Positions 42,301 to 55,163 of a stretch of 64,000 nt of DNA are shown in pieces (position 1 is the stretch's first letter; each line of letters starts with the position of its first letter). The position numbers were made by a program, and so were the translations under genes. Source of the DNA: Progne subis subis (Eukaryota > Chordata > Aves > Passeriformes > Hirundinidae); the NCBI GenBank assembly GCA_022316685.1, contig JAKJHU010000036.1, forward strand, positions 4,537,036 to 4,601,035, in the 5' to 3' direction. Under the pieces are notes generated by a model, which had not been told where the DNA came from, did no database searches, and saw only the letters and a program-made list of their open reading frames with translations.

Positions 42301-44283
42301 AAATTAGGCTGAGGTTCATAATTAGAAAAATGAAAGAGGTTGTGTGAACTGAAAACCAATTTGGTACACAAATAGCACAAATAATGTTTTCTTATGAGAC
42401 ATTTTTGGGTTTTGCCTTTTTGTGTACCTGTAATTATTTATACTAATTATAACTAAAATATCTCTCCCTTACATGCACATGAGACTGGCAATTAGACATG
42501 ACCTCCAAACCCAGAAATTTGTAAGAAACAAGTTAGACTTAGAATGCTGCATCCAGGTCTGTGTTTGTCCTGGAACAAAGGCAGTGCTCTCTCTCCAGTA
42601 TGCAGCAGCACAGTTTAAATTTAGAGCAAAGGAGCTGGCTCTTCTAGTGATGTGCTATCTATGTCCTCATCAGAGGACATGTTTAAAACCCCCTTTCGGC
42701 TGAATTGAAGCCAGATCCTCAGCTGGATAAATCGCCTTGTCTCTGAATCCGACAGTGCTGTGTTCACGTACCAGCTGAAGGTCTTGATGGACTATGGGCC
42801 ATTGAAACTGTCTGATTACCTAAAATTCAGGGTGATGGCCCCTCTGTGGTATGGAACAGAGACTCTTGTTGGTTGGGAGCCTTTCTCTCTCACTTCTGGA
42901 TGTCAGACTTCCCTGTTTCCTCATTCCCCTGTTACCACTTTTGGGAAGGCATCTCACCCTGAAGATTTAAACTGTCCTTATTTGGTCAAAGAGTCAAGAA
43001 CAATAGTATTTTAGTAGACGATTCTAGCAAGATCCCTGCCATGTAATTTTGAATCATGTATAGAAATATGCCCTAAAGACCTTACAGACCTAGAAATAAA
43101 ACACACACTTCCAAGGCAATATTAGTATAGCAGGTAATATAAAATCAGTTCATTCATTGGAGGGCTCCAGGGCCAGATATGGAAAAGTGCCTGCCCCACA
43201 CACGGTGAATACAGTTTTATAAGTTTAGAAAATTATCATAATTGACAAGAATTCCCAATTAGAAGCACAAGTGATGAGGTAATTCCCAGCCTTGGGTTCA
43301 CCTCTTCTGGAATCATCACTTTCTGTACTAGCTCTTCTTTGTTTATGAGAAAGTATCTCGAGAAGCTGGTTTTAACCATGGTTCCCAGAAGAGGCAAGAT
43401 AGGAGAGGATTCTTTGGAATGTGTTTTGTCAGGCTAGGAAAAGTACTGGAGTTAGCTAGGAACTATATAACTATACAAAAGTAGTCTACAGAGCTACGAA
43501 TATATATGGAGGAAATATAAAAGGAAAAATCATTTTGGCATCACTGCCGAGAAACAAAGAAGAATCTGCAGAAAGATATTCTTTACTACTTTATTTAGAA
43601 AACTAAGTTAATGAAAGTAACTAAGGTAACATAGGTCAAGCTTTTTTTTTTCCTTTTGCGCAGTGGCAGACAGTACCAAAATTATGGTGTGTTATTCAGG
43701 GTAATGCTCTATTTGTGTGGCCTCATTAGTAGTTTTCACTCAACTTTAGTTGATGGGGTAGAGATGTGAAAGAAATATGGTAATGTCAAGAAGTTAAATT
43801 ATTCTTTTCCCTGCAACATATGGAAGCAGCCTTTGCCCTCACAAGTCCTAAACTTGAGGGGATGGATGCGTGTTAATTTTAAAATCTTGCCTGTTCCATA
43901 TGCTGTTCACTTCATGCTATGACCACAACTGTTGCTGCTCACCACATTGTTGCATCTTTACCTTTATGTTCTAGTCCTGTATGTTTTGACCATTGGTTTG
44001 TTGTTTTTTATTTTTTCTGTCACATGAGTTCTTGTGGATCATATTGGCTAGATGTACCTTGATAAAAATGGGAGACAGGAAGGCCACAATCATACAATTT
44101 TAGACATATCTTGTCAAACAAGGACATGTGGCACATTGTCTGCAGCAAAGGACTGAGTCTGGCCTGTGACATGAAGCTGTTGGCACCAATTTTGATTGCC
44201 AATAGAATATTTTGGAGAAGAGTAGGATTGCTTGTAGAGATTATGACAAATCCTACAGATGTGCATAATGGCATATTTCTGAT
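39371..44283. other. No gene seen
   Basis: AT-rich. A block at about 42090-42220 with TTTAATTAGCATAT-type homeodomain sites reads like a possible conserved non-coding element; see findings. Confidence 0.5.
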
Positions 44284-44289
44284 AACATT

Positions 44290-44893
44290 TTTTGGAGTCC
44301 AGGGCTCGTGGAAAATCCCTCGAGCTGCCCTGGGGGGTCCAAGACCCTGGCTGGGACCCCAGGAAAGCATTGCCTTTGACCTTAGTCCATAAGAAAAACT
44401 TCCAACACTTAGAGATGAATTAAAAGCAACGAAGATTTGAAATAAATAGTAGCTTAGTTTGTCACAGGGTGAAAATTTGTGGTTTTGGGTTTTTAGGCTG
44501 GAGATAGATGAGAGCAAGATGGAGGACTTTGGGTGGTGCCTCATCTTCTTCTCTACTCCATTTTCTGCTGTGACGGTGGCACAGAGACATTGGTAGAATG
44601 GGTTTGATGCAGAAACTGCATGTTTAGAACAGGTAGTGATTATTGGCACACAACTGTAAATATGGTATGTTTTAAGAGGTAATTGGACTAGAAACCTTTA
44701 AAAGACCTTGAAATTCTCTGCCTGGCATTCTTGCCAGCTGTGTTTTCCGATGCATTAAGCCAGGTGTTAGCGGCATGTGGACCTTGAGATAAGAAGCTGA
44801 ATAAACATCTCTAAAGACCAAAAAGCTGCAAGTTCCATTCATCTTTTAACCCTGGTACAGGACTTGGTGTGAGAGAAAACTCATGACTCTCAC
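44290..44893 (+). mobile_element. Degraded solo LTR (about 600 bp)
   Basis: The opening TTTTGGAGTCCAGG matches, on the opposite strand, the start of the family A LTRs. AATAAA is at 44800-44805 and a TTTAAAAG box at about 44697. AACATT occurs on both sides (44284-44289 and 44894-44899), a candidate 6-bp duplication, although the TG and CA ends are decayed. Confidence 0.5.
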
Positions 44894-44899
44894 AACATT

Positions 44900-47800
44900 C
44901 TTGGCTACAATGCTGTTACTCTCATAAAAGAATTAGATTTGAAAGTACTTCAAAGTCTGAGGACCATGTTACATGGATGAAACTGTTTGTCTGACTGTAA
45001 TGATTGGAAAAGATTCATAGTAAAAAGAAATCATACTTGATAGCCTTTATCAGACTACCTAGAATGCTTCATATGGTCACGTAAAATTAATTTTTTCTTG
45101 TAAAGTTATATGGTGAGGAGAAGTATCATGTGATAGCCAGCAGCTGGAGTTAAGCACTAACTTCAGATCTGCGGTACTACTAAGTATCTCTGTTCTTCAG
45201 TTACAAAAAAGCACAAATGTATTTGTTTAATTAAAGATTGAAGTTGGTACGTACTATGGTAATGAGACATAAATGTTCTCAAAGTCATGTATTCCCACCC
45301 CACTATTCAAGGTTACTGCACCTGAAGTGCAGTGAAAGGCAAATACAGACTGGCACTGCAAGAGCCAGCTGGGATCTAGAAACCCTGTATCTCTTTTTTT
45401 GCACAGTGCACATCCAAGCTGAGACTGCCTGTTGATTTAGATAAAGTGTCAGATGGCTTATTTTATCTTCAGCTCTTGGTTGGATCTCCACATTATATTT
45501 AAATTGTACCATATAGGATGACAGCCTTTTTCTTCCTGGGTGCAGGGATCTTTGCATCACCCTTCACAGATGAAAGCAAGTAAAATGTTTTTTATGTCTA
45601 TGCATTGAGTAGTGTTAGCCTGACCTGGTTCACAAGGGAATAGATTCCAATCCCTTTTAAAATGAAGAAAGATTTTCTGAAAGGTGCTTCTAGTTTTATC
45701 CCATCATATATATCTGACTTTGATTCATATTATTTTTGAGATATTAGTGAAGTATGATGATATGGGTGATATTGAATATTAAAAAAAATTATGTTTTTCC
45801 TTGGATTATATGTCTCTGTATTCAATATTGGATCTTGCTTGGATTGAATCCAATTGGATATTGGATCACACTTTAGGTGACGCACCTGTTACTAAGTTCC
45901 AGTTTGAAAGAAAGTAGACTTTAAGGAGTACTGTAATAAAGAGACCCTAAAAATGCTGTAAGAGACTGAGTAATGCACTGAAGAACAAACAGTTGTTGGA
46001 ATCGTAAACATACAATTAATGTAAATTACAATATTCCATGATAATTCTAAAAGAGGACCATTTCCTGAGAACAAATGAGTAAAATGAGAATGTAAGTTTA
46101 TGCCTAGTTGCTTGGAAAGATTAAATAAATTAATTATAAAGAATGGAAATATATCTTTTATGAATATGACTTACACATAGCCCTGTTTCTTCTTATAAAG
46201 ATAAATAACCACAAAAACCCCTTCACACACTTCCTCCTTAAAATCTTCAGCACTATCAAGAATTTGCCTCACCAATGACTTTGTGAGACTGAGTGTCCTA
46301 AACACTTTTGAAAACAGTATGCTGGAGATAATAAAAGAGTGACTCAGTGCTTTGGCACACTCCTGAAAATGTGAACAGTTGGGACCCCAGCTATCAGCAA
46401 CAGATGGGGAGTGCTCAAGCTTTGAATGTTCAGTAGGAGACCACAGTAAGTCTGTAAGCATGCCAAAGAAAACATCAAGTTTAAGAAACAATTATTAGAT
46501 TTGTGGTCTTCTAGGCTCTTTTATCCTTAAACTTGATATTCACTGCTTTCTTTCATGTCCATCTGATTACTGGGCCTTCTTTTCTTATGAAAAGCAGAGG
46601 CAAAACTCACACAAGGATAAGAAGTTTCTCTCAATTTCCTACATCCTTTAAGAATATCAGCTTATGTTGTCTGGTTTGGAGATTGGCTGAGGATGTTTCA
46701 TGTGGAACTTGTAAAGTGTGTGGACAGTTTAGTATTGACAATATTAAAATCATTTTACGTGGCTGGCGATACTTTTCTCACAGCACAGTTTATGAAAGTC
46801 CCTAGCAGTTTCATTTATAATTGGCCCATGTCTACCAAGCTGTGTGCTGAAAATCCCATCTCTCTATTGGGCCACAAGAACAGGTAACAATGTGGAAAGA
46901 ACTGCAGTGATTTTGATGTTCTACCGACATTCAACTTTCTATCACCGTGCCAACCTAAGAGACTAAATACTGAGGCCATTGTCCAGGGATGGTCGAGGCA
47001 CATTTGACAGCCAGCCAGGTAGGGACCAAACCGTGCTCATGCTAGCAACTTGGATAAAGCATCAGCCAGGGAGGAGAGGCTGAGGTGATATCTCTGACAC
47101 CTTTTGGACAAGACTTGTGATCTGATGTTGCATGTGGCTGCAATACTCAACCCTTATTTTCTCTTGGATAATCATTTTACAGCACCCAGGGTAGGATTTT
47201 ATGGGCACTATTCTGTTTTCTGTGTGCAGACCTTGCTCCTGAGCCATCAACCATTGAATCAGCCATTTCAAGGCTTCATTAGCCCTGGAGATGTAACTTC
47301 AAGTTTAACTTTTTCAAAATATAAACAGCTGTGACAGGTGCAGCTCACCCATGAAGTAGAGCCTTGCAGTGCTGCTTATTACAAGGCCACCCAAACTGTT
47401 TAGTGGTATCCAGATGATTGAAAGTTATCAGTTTTCACTAACAGAACACACAGCGTATGTGAGTAGTCAACTGCAGATAAAAAGGGCAGGATTCAGCTCA
47501 AATTATTGGATACCTAATCACTACACCTAAGAAAGTTTAAAATGCAAATTATCTAACCAAATTCGGACGTCTAAGTGATTTGACTTAATCCTGAGTCACC
47601 ACTGAGTCTACTGACTCCCTTGGCCATAATAGGGACTTGGACACCTTGTGTACTTGTAGGCACTTGTATACACGTGTGAAGGTAGGTGTTTTAGTCTGAT
47701 GTCTAATCACACTTTGCCTTTCTGGGTCATGTACTTAGTACAGAGAGTAGAACAGAGATTAAACTTTTCAAAAAAAATAAAGGCTTGTAGGCTAGAACTA

Positions 47801-50800
47801 TTTTTCCTCATCTTATTTTTCTGTTTCAGATTTAGAATATCCTGTGTCCTGTGAAATTCCATATGTTTTGTAAAGATATCTTCTTTAGTGGGCACTGTAA
47901 GAAGACCAAGCAAAAGCAGTATTTCTGACTAATTGTTTAACTGTGTGTTTAGATTCTTTAACTTAAATTGGAAAATTCTGAATATAAGCTTTACTATTAG
48001 AGCAAGCAATCATTCATTTCAACTTGTGAAATTAACAGCAAAAATAAGACTGCATTTGAGAAGCATATATGTATGCATAGCTAAATCTATATCTTTATAT
48101 ATATATATTAAAAAAAAATGTATATTCTTTATATAATCAAGCATAGCTTCCTAATAATTTATCATTGTTATTTTTTCCAAGTGGCATTTTGGAAAAATAT
48201 ATTAGACTGACATGTCACAATATAGAGAACAATAACTTTTAGTGTCATCAATTTGTTGGTTAAGTGCTCCAACTGCATGAACAGGAATCTGTATGGACTC
48301 AGCTCCAAAACCTACCATAACACACTGCAGAGAGCATTCTGGATATTGTGTTCCCCTTATGATGGGCAGGGGGAGCACTAGAAGCTACGTCTGCCTCCCT
48401 GGCAGCTTAGTCCCTCCCTGCAGAGACATGCGCAGAGAGATTAAAGAGTTTTTCCCTTCAAGAGCATGTGATAAATAGTCATGACAGCAGTCAAAGGAAG
48501 GAAGATATTTTTAACTTTTGCTCAGGCACACAGCTTAAGCAATCTTGTGCAAGATAATGGAGAAAATCTGTGGTGGAACAGGAAAATGACTTTTGAGACC
48601 CTGAGTCACAGCTCAAGGCCTTGCCAAGAACCTGCTTTCCCTTCAGGGAAAGTTTCCTCTTTTTCCATAAGAATACTTGTCCTGTAAAAGTAGGATGATG
48701 TCAGTTCCCTGTTGCTTTTTAATATTCCTGCTATTATGCTACTGCTGGTCAGACAAAGAATATCAGTTAAATAAAACCACCTCCACATGTCAGTGATGTA
48801 TTCTTTTATTAATCATACAGAAGGTAATTATTTTAAAAGAAACCTGAAGTGGTGCATTTTTCTAGCTTTTTAGGTGTGTGGGGAAAAAAAAAAAATCCAG
48901 CATAGAAAATAAGTTAAGTAAAGGAAAAAAAAAAAATACCTGAAATCTATGTATTCCACAAGGAATCAGAAAATTAAGCAAGAACCTTGCTAGTCTGTTA
49001 ATGAGACTGTGGGAGGTAAAAAATATCAATAAAGAGTCCAAAAGAGCTTATCTAAGCAATGATCTAATGAGCTCCTATTTCATAGCATGAGATTTTTTTC
49101 TTTAAAAGGGACATAGTCAAATAAATAATCTTAGGCACGATCTTGTTCTAAGGTAATTTTGATTTTGTGGAAATGTCCCTAGTTACGCAAGCAGTTATTT
49201 TGTTCCTAAAATATTTCACTTTAGGAGAAATTTGATAAGAGAGTAACTGCTTATAGGCTGTTATGTCCTTATTTCCCCCCAGCGTTTGTGCAGGAGCCAA
49301 GAAGTCTTTCTATACACTTTTTTCCCCACCCAATTAATCTTACTAATTTCCTTGTGATGAAACCAAATCAATTGCTTGTAATCAACTGGGAATTAAATGC
49401 AATTCAAATTTTAGTAATTTAAGTGAGCCACAGATTGCTTTCTGAAGTTTGACAAATGAAGAAAGAGGGGCATTTCATCCAGATCCAGTTAGGTCCCTAA
49501 ACATTCTTGTTTCAGAAACATAATAAGATTGGTGATTATGCTTTGATTTTCATTTGTTTATGGATTGCTACTATGACATCTACATAGTGCCTTGAGCTGA
49601 AGTTCCACTTCTTTTCCCTCTCCCTTTCTTTCTCTCTCCTTCCCTTTCTTTTCTTCCTCACCCTTTTTTGTTTAGCCAGTGCTTCCAAAGACCAGAATCT
49701 TATTTTGCAACAAAGGGAGGAGACAAAAAAAAGCGGCCCAGAGAAAATATTGTTTCCATTTCAGTTCTGGCCCTGACTACATAAACAGGTATGATTATTC
49801 CTGAAATCAGCTGCCAGTAGTTCCATATGCAGCTCTGTCTGCTTCCATCATCACTTCCTCATGAAAATCAGTCAGGTGCTGCTCGCACACTGCCCAGTCC
49901 ACAGAGTATAAATGAACAGCAGAAACCTCTCAGCCTCTCTTGGGGAAGGTCAGCCCCATGTTGAAAATGAAGGAAGCTAGGAAGAACTTGTTGTGCTACC
50001 AGGAGTAAGAGGTTTCTGGGAAGGAAGTAAGAAGCAAGAGCCTGGTAGGAGCTCTGTCATAGCTGAAGGAGGAACAGTGCAAATGCAGTTACCAGATTTG
50101 TGGCAAGGTGGAATGGAAGTGGTCCGACCTGAACCTTACTTGGTCTCAGTCATACCTACACCCTGCAGGGCTAAAGGTGCTCCCAAAGGTGCTCAGAGTC
50201 CAGAGGGATGGCTGAGACATGTTGTGAGTGAGAACATGAGTCCTGTTTACATGAAAGGATGTAATGCACACGGCTGGTGCCCTGTTCTTTCTTAAAATGA
50301 CAAGTTGTACCCACAGAAGCAAATAGGAGATGTAGATGGTTGCCTTGAGCTACCCTAACTGACCAGCAGAAACCTGCAGAGCTTTCCTGGCAGCAATATA
50401 CAGAACATACCAACTTGTAAGTGGTGACAAATCAATAGGAATCCTCTCACTGTCATTCGTGTGCGAAATCTTAAATTTCATGGTACCTTAAGTCACATAA
50501 GTACCTTATGTGTCACATTAACCTACTTTTGAGAAAGTCATAAGTTTCAATGAGTAAGAGGTGTCTTTAAATGGAAAAATCTATCTTATGGTTGGTCAGC
50601 CATTAATCTGAACAGCATTTAAGACTTTCAAGACTTGTTGATTCATATATCAAAAGCAGGGCTGCAATGTAAAGGTTTATGGCTAAAGGCAAGGTAGGTT
50701 AATTACTAACCAATGGGCTGGATCCTAAGTACTCTGCAATGTGATTTAAGATTTAAGCTTTATATAATGGTGATTAATTAATGCACAGTGTGGATTGAGA

Positions 50801-51377
50801 CCAGGTAAAAGAGGAAAAAATGCCGGTGGAACAATAAAGACGATAATTTACTGTGGTTATATAGAAACGTTCTGTTCTGTTTTTCTGAAGTGCCCAGTAA
50901 GTCCCTGAGAACCAGGGATTTTTTGTAAGTAAACATACCATTATTTCTACTGCCATTTGATGCATATGGCATATTTTCCAAGGTGTTTCAAGATAAGCCT
51001 CAGCCCATAAACATGAACTGTCTTCCTCAACCAGCTCTTAATTATAACAGATTTCTAACTGCAGCCTGTTAACTTATATATGTGTCTTTAGATTTCAAGG
51101 TCTTTCTTACAGAAGTATGTTACATTTGCCCCAGATTCTGAACAATGATCTCTAGATAAAATTAAAGGTATTCTTAGTGGAAATAAATTCTCATTTTCAG
51201 ACTAAGAAGGGTTTTTACTGCTGGTTAATGTCTTCCAAATAACTTTATTTTTCTCCGTGAGCTTTCTACCAAAATGTCCTTCCTCTGCTCAGATGAGGCT
51301 ATGGGAAATATAAAATGGCTATAAACTCTGATGTTTAGTATTCAATTTTACCAGACTAATTGATTCATGACATAGAC
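44900..51377. other. No gene seen
   Basis: AT-rich with minor simple repeats (TA-rich at about 48090-48125, A12-A13 near 48887 and 48925, CT tract at 49611). Short open frames only. Confidence 0.5.
49611..49674. repeat. CT-rich pyrimidine tract
   Basis: Almost only C and T for about 60 bp (CCCTCTCCCTTTC-type sequence). Confidence 0.8.
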
Positions 51378-51649
51378 TCCCTTCCCTTCCCTTCCCTTCC
51401 CTTCCCTTCCCTTCCCTTCCCTTCCCTTCCCTTCCCTTCCCTTCCCTTCCCTTCCCTTCCCTTCCCTTCCCTTCCCTTCCCTTCCCTTCCCTTCCCTTCC
51501 CTTCCCTTCCCTTCCCTTCCCTTCCCTTCCCTTCCCTTCCCTTCCCTTCCCTTCCCTTCCCTTCCCTTCCCTTCCCTTCCCTTCCCTTCCCTTCCCTTCC
51601 CTTCCCTTCCCTTCCCTTCCCTTCCCTTCCCTTCCCTTCCCTTCCCTTC
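51378..51649. repeat. (CTTCC)n microsatellite, about 54 perfect units
   Basis: An uninterrupted pentanucleotide array of about 270 bp, all pyrimidine on the plus strand. Long open frames on both strands here are artefacts of the repeat. Confidence 0.98.
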
Positions 51650-53156
51650 TCTCCACAAAGCTATAGGTTTGAACAGAAGCAGAGCAGGAGCAAGGAGAGA
51701 AGACACTGCCAGCCTGCAGAGACAATAGACCATGTTCTGTGGTGCTGTGCTCCAGCCTGCTTGTGTTAGCAGAGAATTGACCCTTGAAGACTATGCTATC
51801 TATTAAAATAATTTTAAAATTACCTTCTGTTCTTCAACAGCACTTTATAAGTGGCATGTTTGTTCCTATTATTCCACTTTAAAATATCTCAGTGTTTTTT
51901 TTCTAAACAAATGCTGACTCTAACATGAATTCCTTATCTTGACAGCATCTGTATCAGACCGCTGCCTATTGTGAGGCCAGGCTAGTGAAACTGTAGGAAC
52001 AGCACAATCAGAGGTCATTAACCCAGCAGGAAAATCATTTGCCTCATTGGCTATGGGTGAGAATAAATTGGTGAGATAGTGAGCACAGATTGTCCCTTGT
52101 GAGTGGCTGAAGACACCCATTTCTAACAAATTGCCAGCAGGTTGGAGGCAGTAATTTAAAAAAAAAATGATTTACTGACACAGTCTTAATTTATAGAAAC
52201 AACAAATGATCATTGTATGCCAGAAGGAAGGTATTTTCTAGGACAGCCTTGGATTCAATGCCTACATTGTGATTTTTTTTATTCTTATGAAGGCAATATC
52301 CATAAACATTGATGGAACATATCAGGTGATTTAAAAGCAATAACTGCAAACTTGGGTGAAAATTTGCATCTTCTAGTGTAGCTGAAATCTTGCGTAGCTA
52401 TCAATAAATCAATGCAAAAAAGGCCCTAAATTTCTGTAGATATCTATAACTATTTCTTTCTGACTGCAGTCTAATCTATATTAAGAATATAAATAATGGC
52501 TTTTATGCTTTATGTGAGAACCTCTCTTTTCTGAATTCAAGAAATAGGATATACAAACACAAATTAAATGAAGTAAGGCTGTAACTCACACTCTGTGCCG
52601 AGTTGCTTTATATTGAACAGTCATTGAAGTCCTGGTCATTTAAATGTGAATAAAGATAGAGTGCACACCATTTTCCTTGGGATGCCATTCCCCAGCCAAA
52701 TAGATGTTAGTGTCAGAGATATTTGCTGACTCCTTGATTTTTTGCCACCTAATTGGATTCTATTTCTCCTAATTATACAGACCTTTACTATTCTAAAGGA
52801 TTAATTTTCTTTTAAAGAATGTATATGGGCATTATTAGCAATTTTTTTTTAAATAAGCTATATTGTGCGAGTTTCAAATGGTTGTTCTGCTCAGTCTATA
52901 AAGACTGACTAATTAAAAATGTCATGCCAAATGTCTGCAGTATTTGAAGAAACAATTCACACTGTTGACTGTAGCAGTAGAATATCTCACAAAGTTCAAA
53001 AAAGAGAAAAAAATATAAATTCCAGATTCTTAAAGGAACTTTGTCACTCTTAACCACCCTTAACATTATTTTCAGTCCTCAGTGCTTCAGAGCTGGGATT
53101 CTATGTAGTTTTGTCTGGGAACGTTTTAATTTCTATGTTTAGAGCAGGTTCAGGGG
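51650..53156. other. No gene seen
   Basis: AT-rich sequence with TAATTA-rich patches at about 52745-52920. Nothing coding recognised. Confidence 0.5.
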
Positions 53157-53212
53157 GGCCACATAGGGGTCCCTTTCCACATAGGGGTCCCTTTCCACAC
53201 AGGGGCCCCTTT
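53157..53212. repeat. Tandem repeat, three units of about 18 bp
   Basis: Unit CCACATAGGGGTCCCTTT, repeated three times, the last with several changes. On the plus strand it reads as a short repeated peptide, but no gene context supports coding. Confidence 0.85.
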
Positions 53213-53389
53213 TCCTATCTTTATGTCAATTCACAGCCCAAGATGTCTCCTGAAGCCCACTGCTTTTTTCTTATGACATGTTGGTTTGTCTTGAATATTA
53301 ATTTTCCTATCAGAGATTGCATTCAGCATACCTGGTGGAGTGTGTGCCTGGGGAGGTCATGGCTAGTTCCATAGTGCTTGGCCACATCT

Positions 53390-54020
53390 TGAAACACCAC
53401 ACAGTGCCCAAAAACTGCAGCCAGGTGGAGCAGGGTGGCCCTTAGATGTGTCCAAGGAAGGGTGGGAGCTGAGAGAGGCCAGAGATACTCATTAATTCAG
53501 CTGAGGAGTTGCATGAGGACACATCTGAGGAGACACAGAAGAAGAGGTACAGAAGGAGACACTTTCTGGGGACGCAGCTGGAGTTTCACTCTTGGAAAGC
53601 AGTGCTTTGTGACTGAGCAAGGGTGGCTCTGAGGGCACTGTGGCCATGGGTGGCCCATGCCAGAGCAGGGACACTCCTGGGGGAGTCCAGTCATGGGTAA
53701 GCTCTTGATGAACAGAGGGACAGTCAGAAGACAATGAGTAAGAAGAAAGGAGGGGCAGAGAGAAGCCATTACATCCAGAATCCAACCTCCTTCTCCATCC
53801 ATCCCCTCAGCCAAGGGCTTTGGAGGACCGGAGTGCAAACATCCTGAAAATAAGAGAGCTGGGATGAGTAAGGGTGGAGGAGAGCTGCTGAAGGGAGGAG
53901 AAGTTTTGGGCTGAAGCTGAGCCCAAAGGAGAGGAAAATTATTTTTCCACTGGTACACTGTCTTTTATTTATTCATTTACGACTCTGAATCACTAGATAA
54001 AAGTTTATGTGCGTTGCCAC
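53390..54020 (+). mobile_element. Probable ERV-derived repeat, degraded
   Basis: Purine-rich sequence with GGCCCATGCCAGAGCAGG, a GGGTAAGCTC segment and a CTCTGAATCACTAGAT end region resembling remembered avian LTR repeats. There are no firm ends and no coding content. It lies directly beside the unclassified repeat at 54105-54590. Confidence 0.35.
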
Positions 54021-54104
54021 TAAAGTAAACTAGGTACAATTTTATAACATGAGATTGTTTTGCCTGCTTTGATTAGGCCCAGCAGTGCAGGGGCTCAGCC
54101 TTGC

Positions 54105-54590
54105 CATGGCCTGGGCCGGGTGTTGCTGGTTCAAACTCTGAGCTGGTGCTGGTGGCTGCTGTCTCCGTGCTCCAGCTTCAGCTCCGGGTGGCCCCTCTCC
54201 AGTCACTGCCTGGCAAACCATTGCCCTTTGTGTGTTGGGGTGACTGGGGGCCACTGCCAAACAGCAGCTGGCAGACCAGGAGCAGGAAAACAAGCCAGCC
54301 CAGGACTTAGGGGAAAAAAGCCACACCACGAGGATCATGCTCCTCCCACTGAGGGTGGCAGGGTGCTGGTGGTTTGTCATAATGTCTCCTGCCTCTGCTG
54401 CTCAAGGGGCAGGGAGCTGTCAGTCTGCATTCACCAAACCGTGTTGGAAGGACAAGCATGATACCCATGCAGGAAAAGGGGTGTGTACTTGTAGGCTTTC
54501 CTGTATAACAATTTTAGGGGTATTAAATGGGCTTGTTAAAAGTCAGTTTGGACAATAAGTGTTGGTATTCCTGAAACTGGGCTAATGGTA
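54105..54590 (-). repeat. Unclassified interspersed repeat X, copy 2
   Basis: Inverted relative to copy 1 at 33636-34107, with the same blocks in the same order on the minus strand. Open frames in the two copies have similar starts (MTNHQHPA and MTKRQHPA) only because the DNA is shared; neither shows a protein domain. Confidence 0.65.
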
Positions 54591-55103
54591 ACTGCTATAT
54601 TTTTATTTGACTGTTAAAGCACTCTCCAACTTAGCAGTACATTTTTGACTCCTCAAATATAAGGTTTTTTTTCCTTTCATTCTTTATATTTTTGAGAATA
54701 GTGAAGGAGGGCAGATAACAGGCAGACTTCCTGCTAGCATATTTTTCAGGTGAGGCTCTGATGAACAGAGGTCCACTTTTTCAGCTTGCATGTCTCCTTC
54801 AAGTCTGGGCTTTAGTGGCAGGATTGTCCTTTGTTTCACTGGACCTTGTCCAGAGAGTGCAGTGCCACTTCTTTAGACTGCTAATAAAAGGATGTCCCCA
54901 TGGAAATGCAGGACTGAAAAAGACATCACAGAATTATCCAACATAATTCTCTCTTCTGGAGCAGCATAAAGGTTCACTCAGAGATGAATAGTAGAGACAT
55001 CAGAAGCTTTGAAAAACAGCATTTCTACAACTTTCCTGTGTGGCATTTCATTGTCTGTGTCCATAAAAGAATTTATCATAGCAGTCAGGATATTTTTTGC
55101 CTT

Positions 55104-55106
<3 letters not shown>

Positions 55107-55156
<50 letters not shown>
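55107..55156. repeat. Poly-T run of 50
   Basis: Uninterrupted T50. No recognisable retrocopy body or target duplication on either side. Confidence 0.95.

Positions 55157-55163
<7 letters not shown>

Noticed and set aside
44020..44649. 209-codon minus-strand frame
   Set aside because: It runs across a degraded LTR in antisense, has no recognisable domain and no promoter or exon context.
51378..51649. CRISPR-like array
   Set aside because: There are no spacers; it is a simple pentanucleotide repeat in a vertebrate genome.
51348..51733. Three open frames of over 120 codons on both strands
   Set aside because: They are translations of the CTTCC array; a pentanucleotide without stops is open in all frames.
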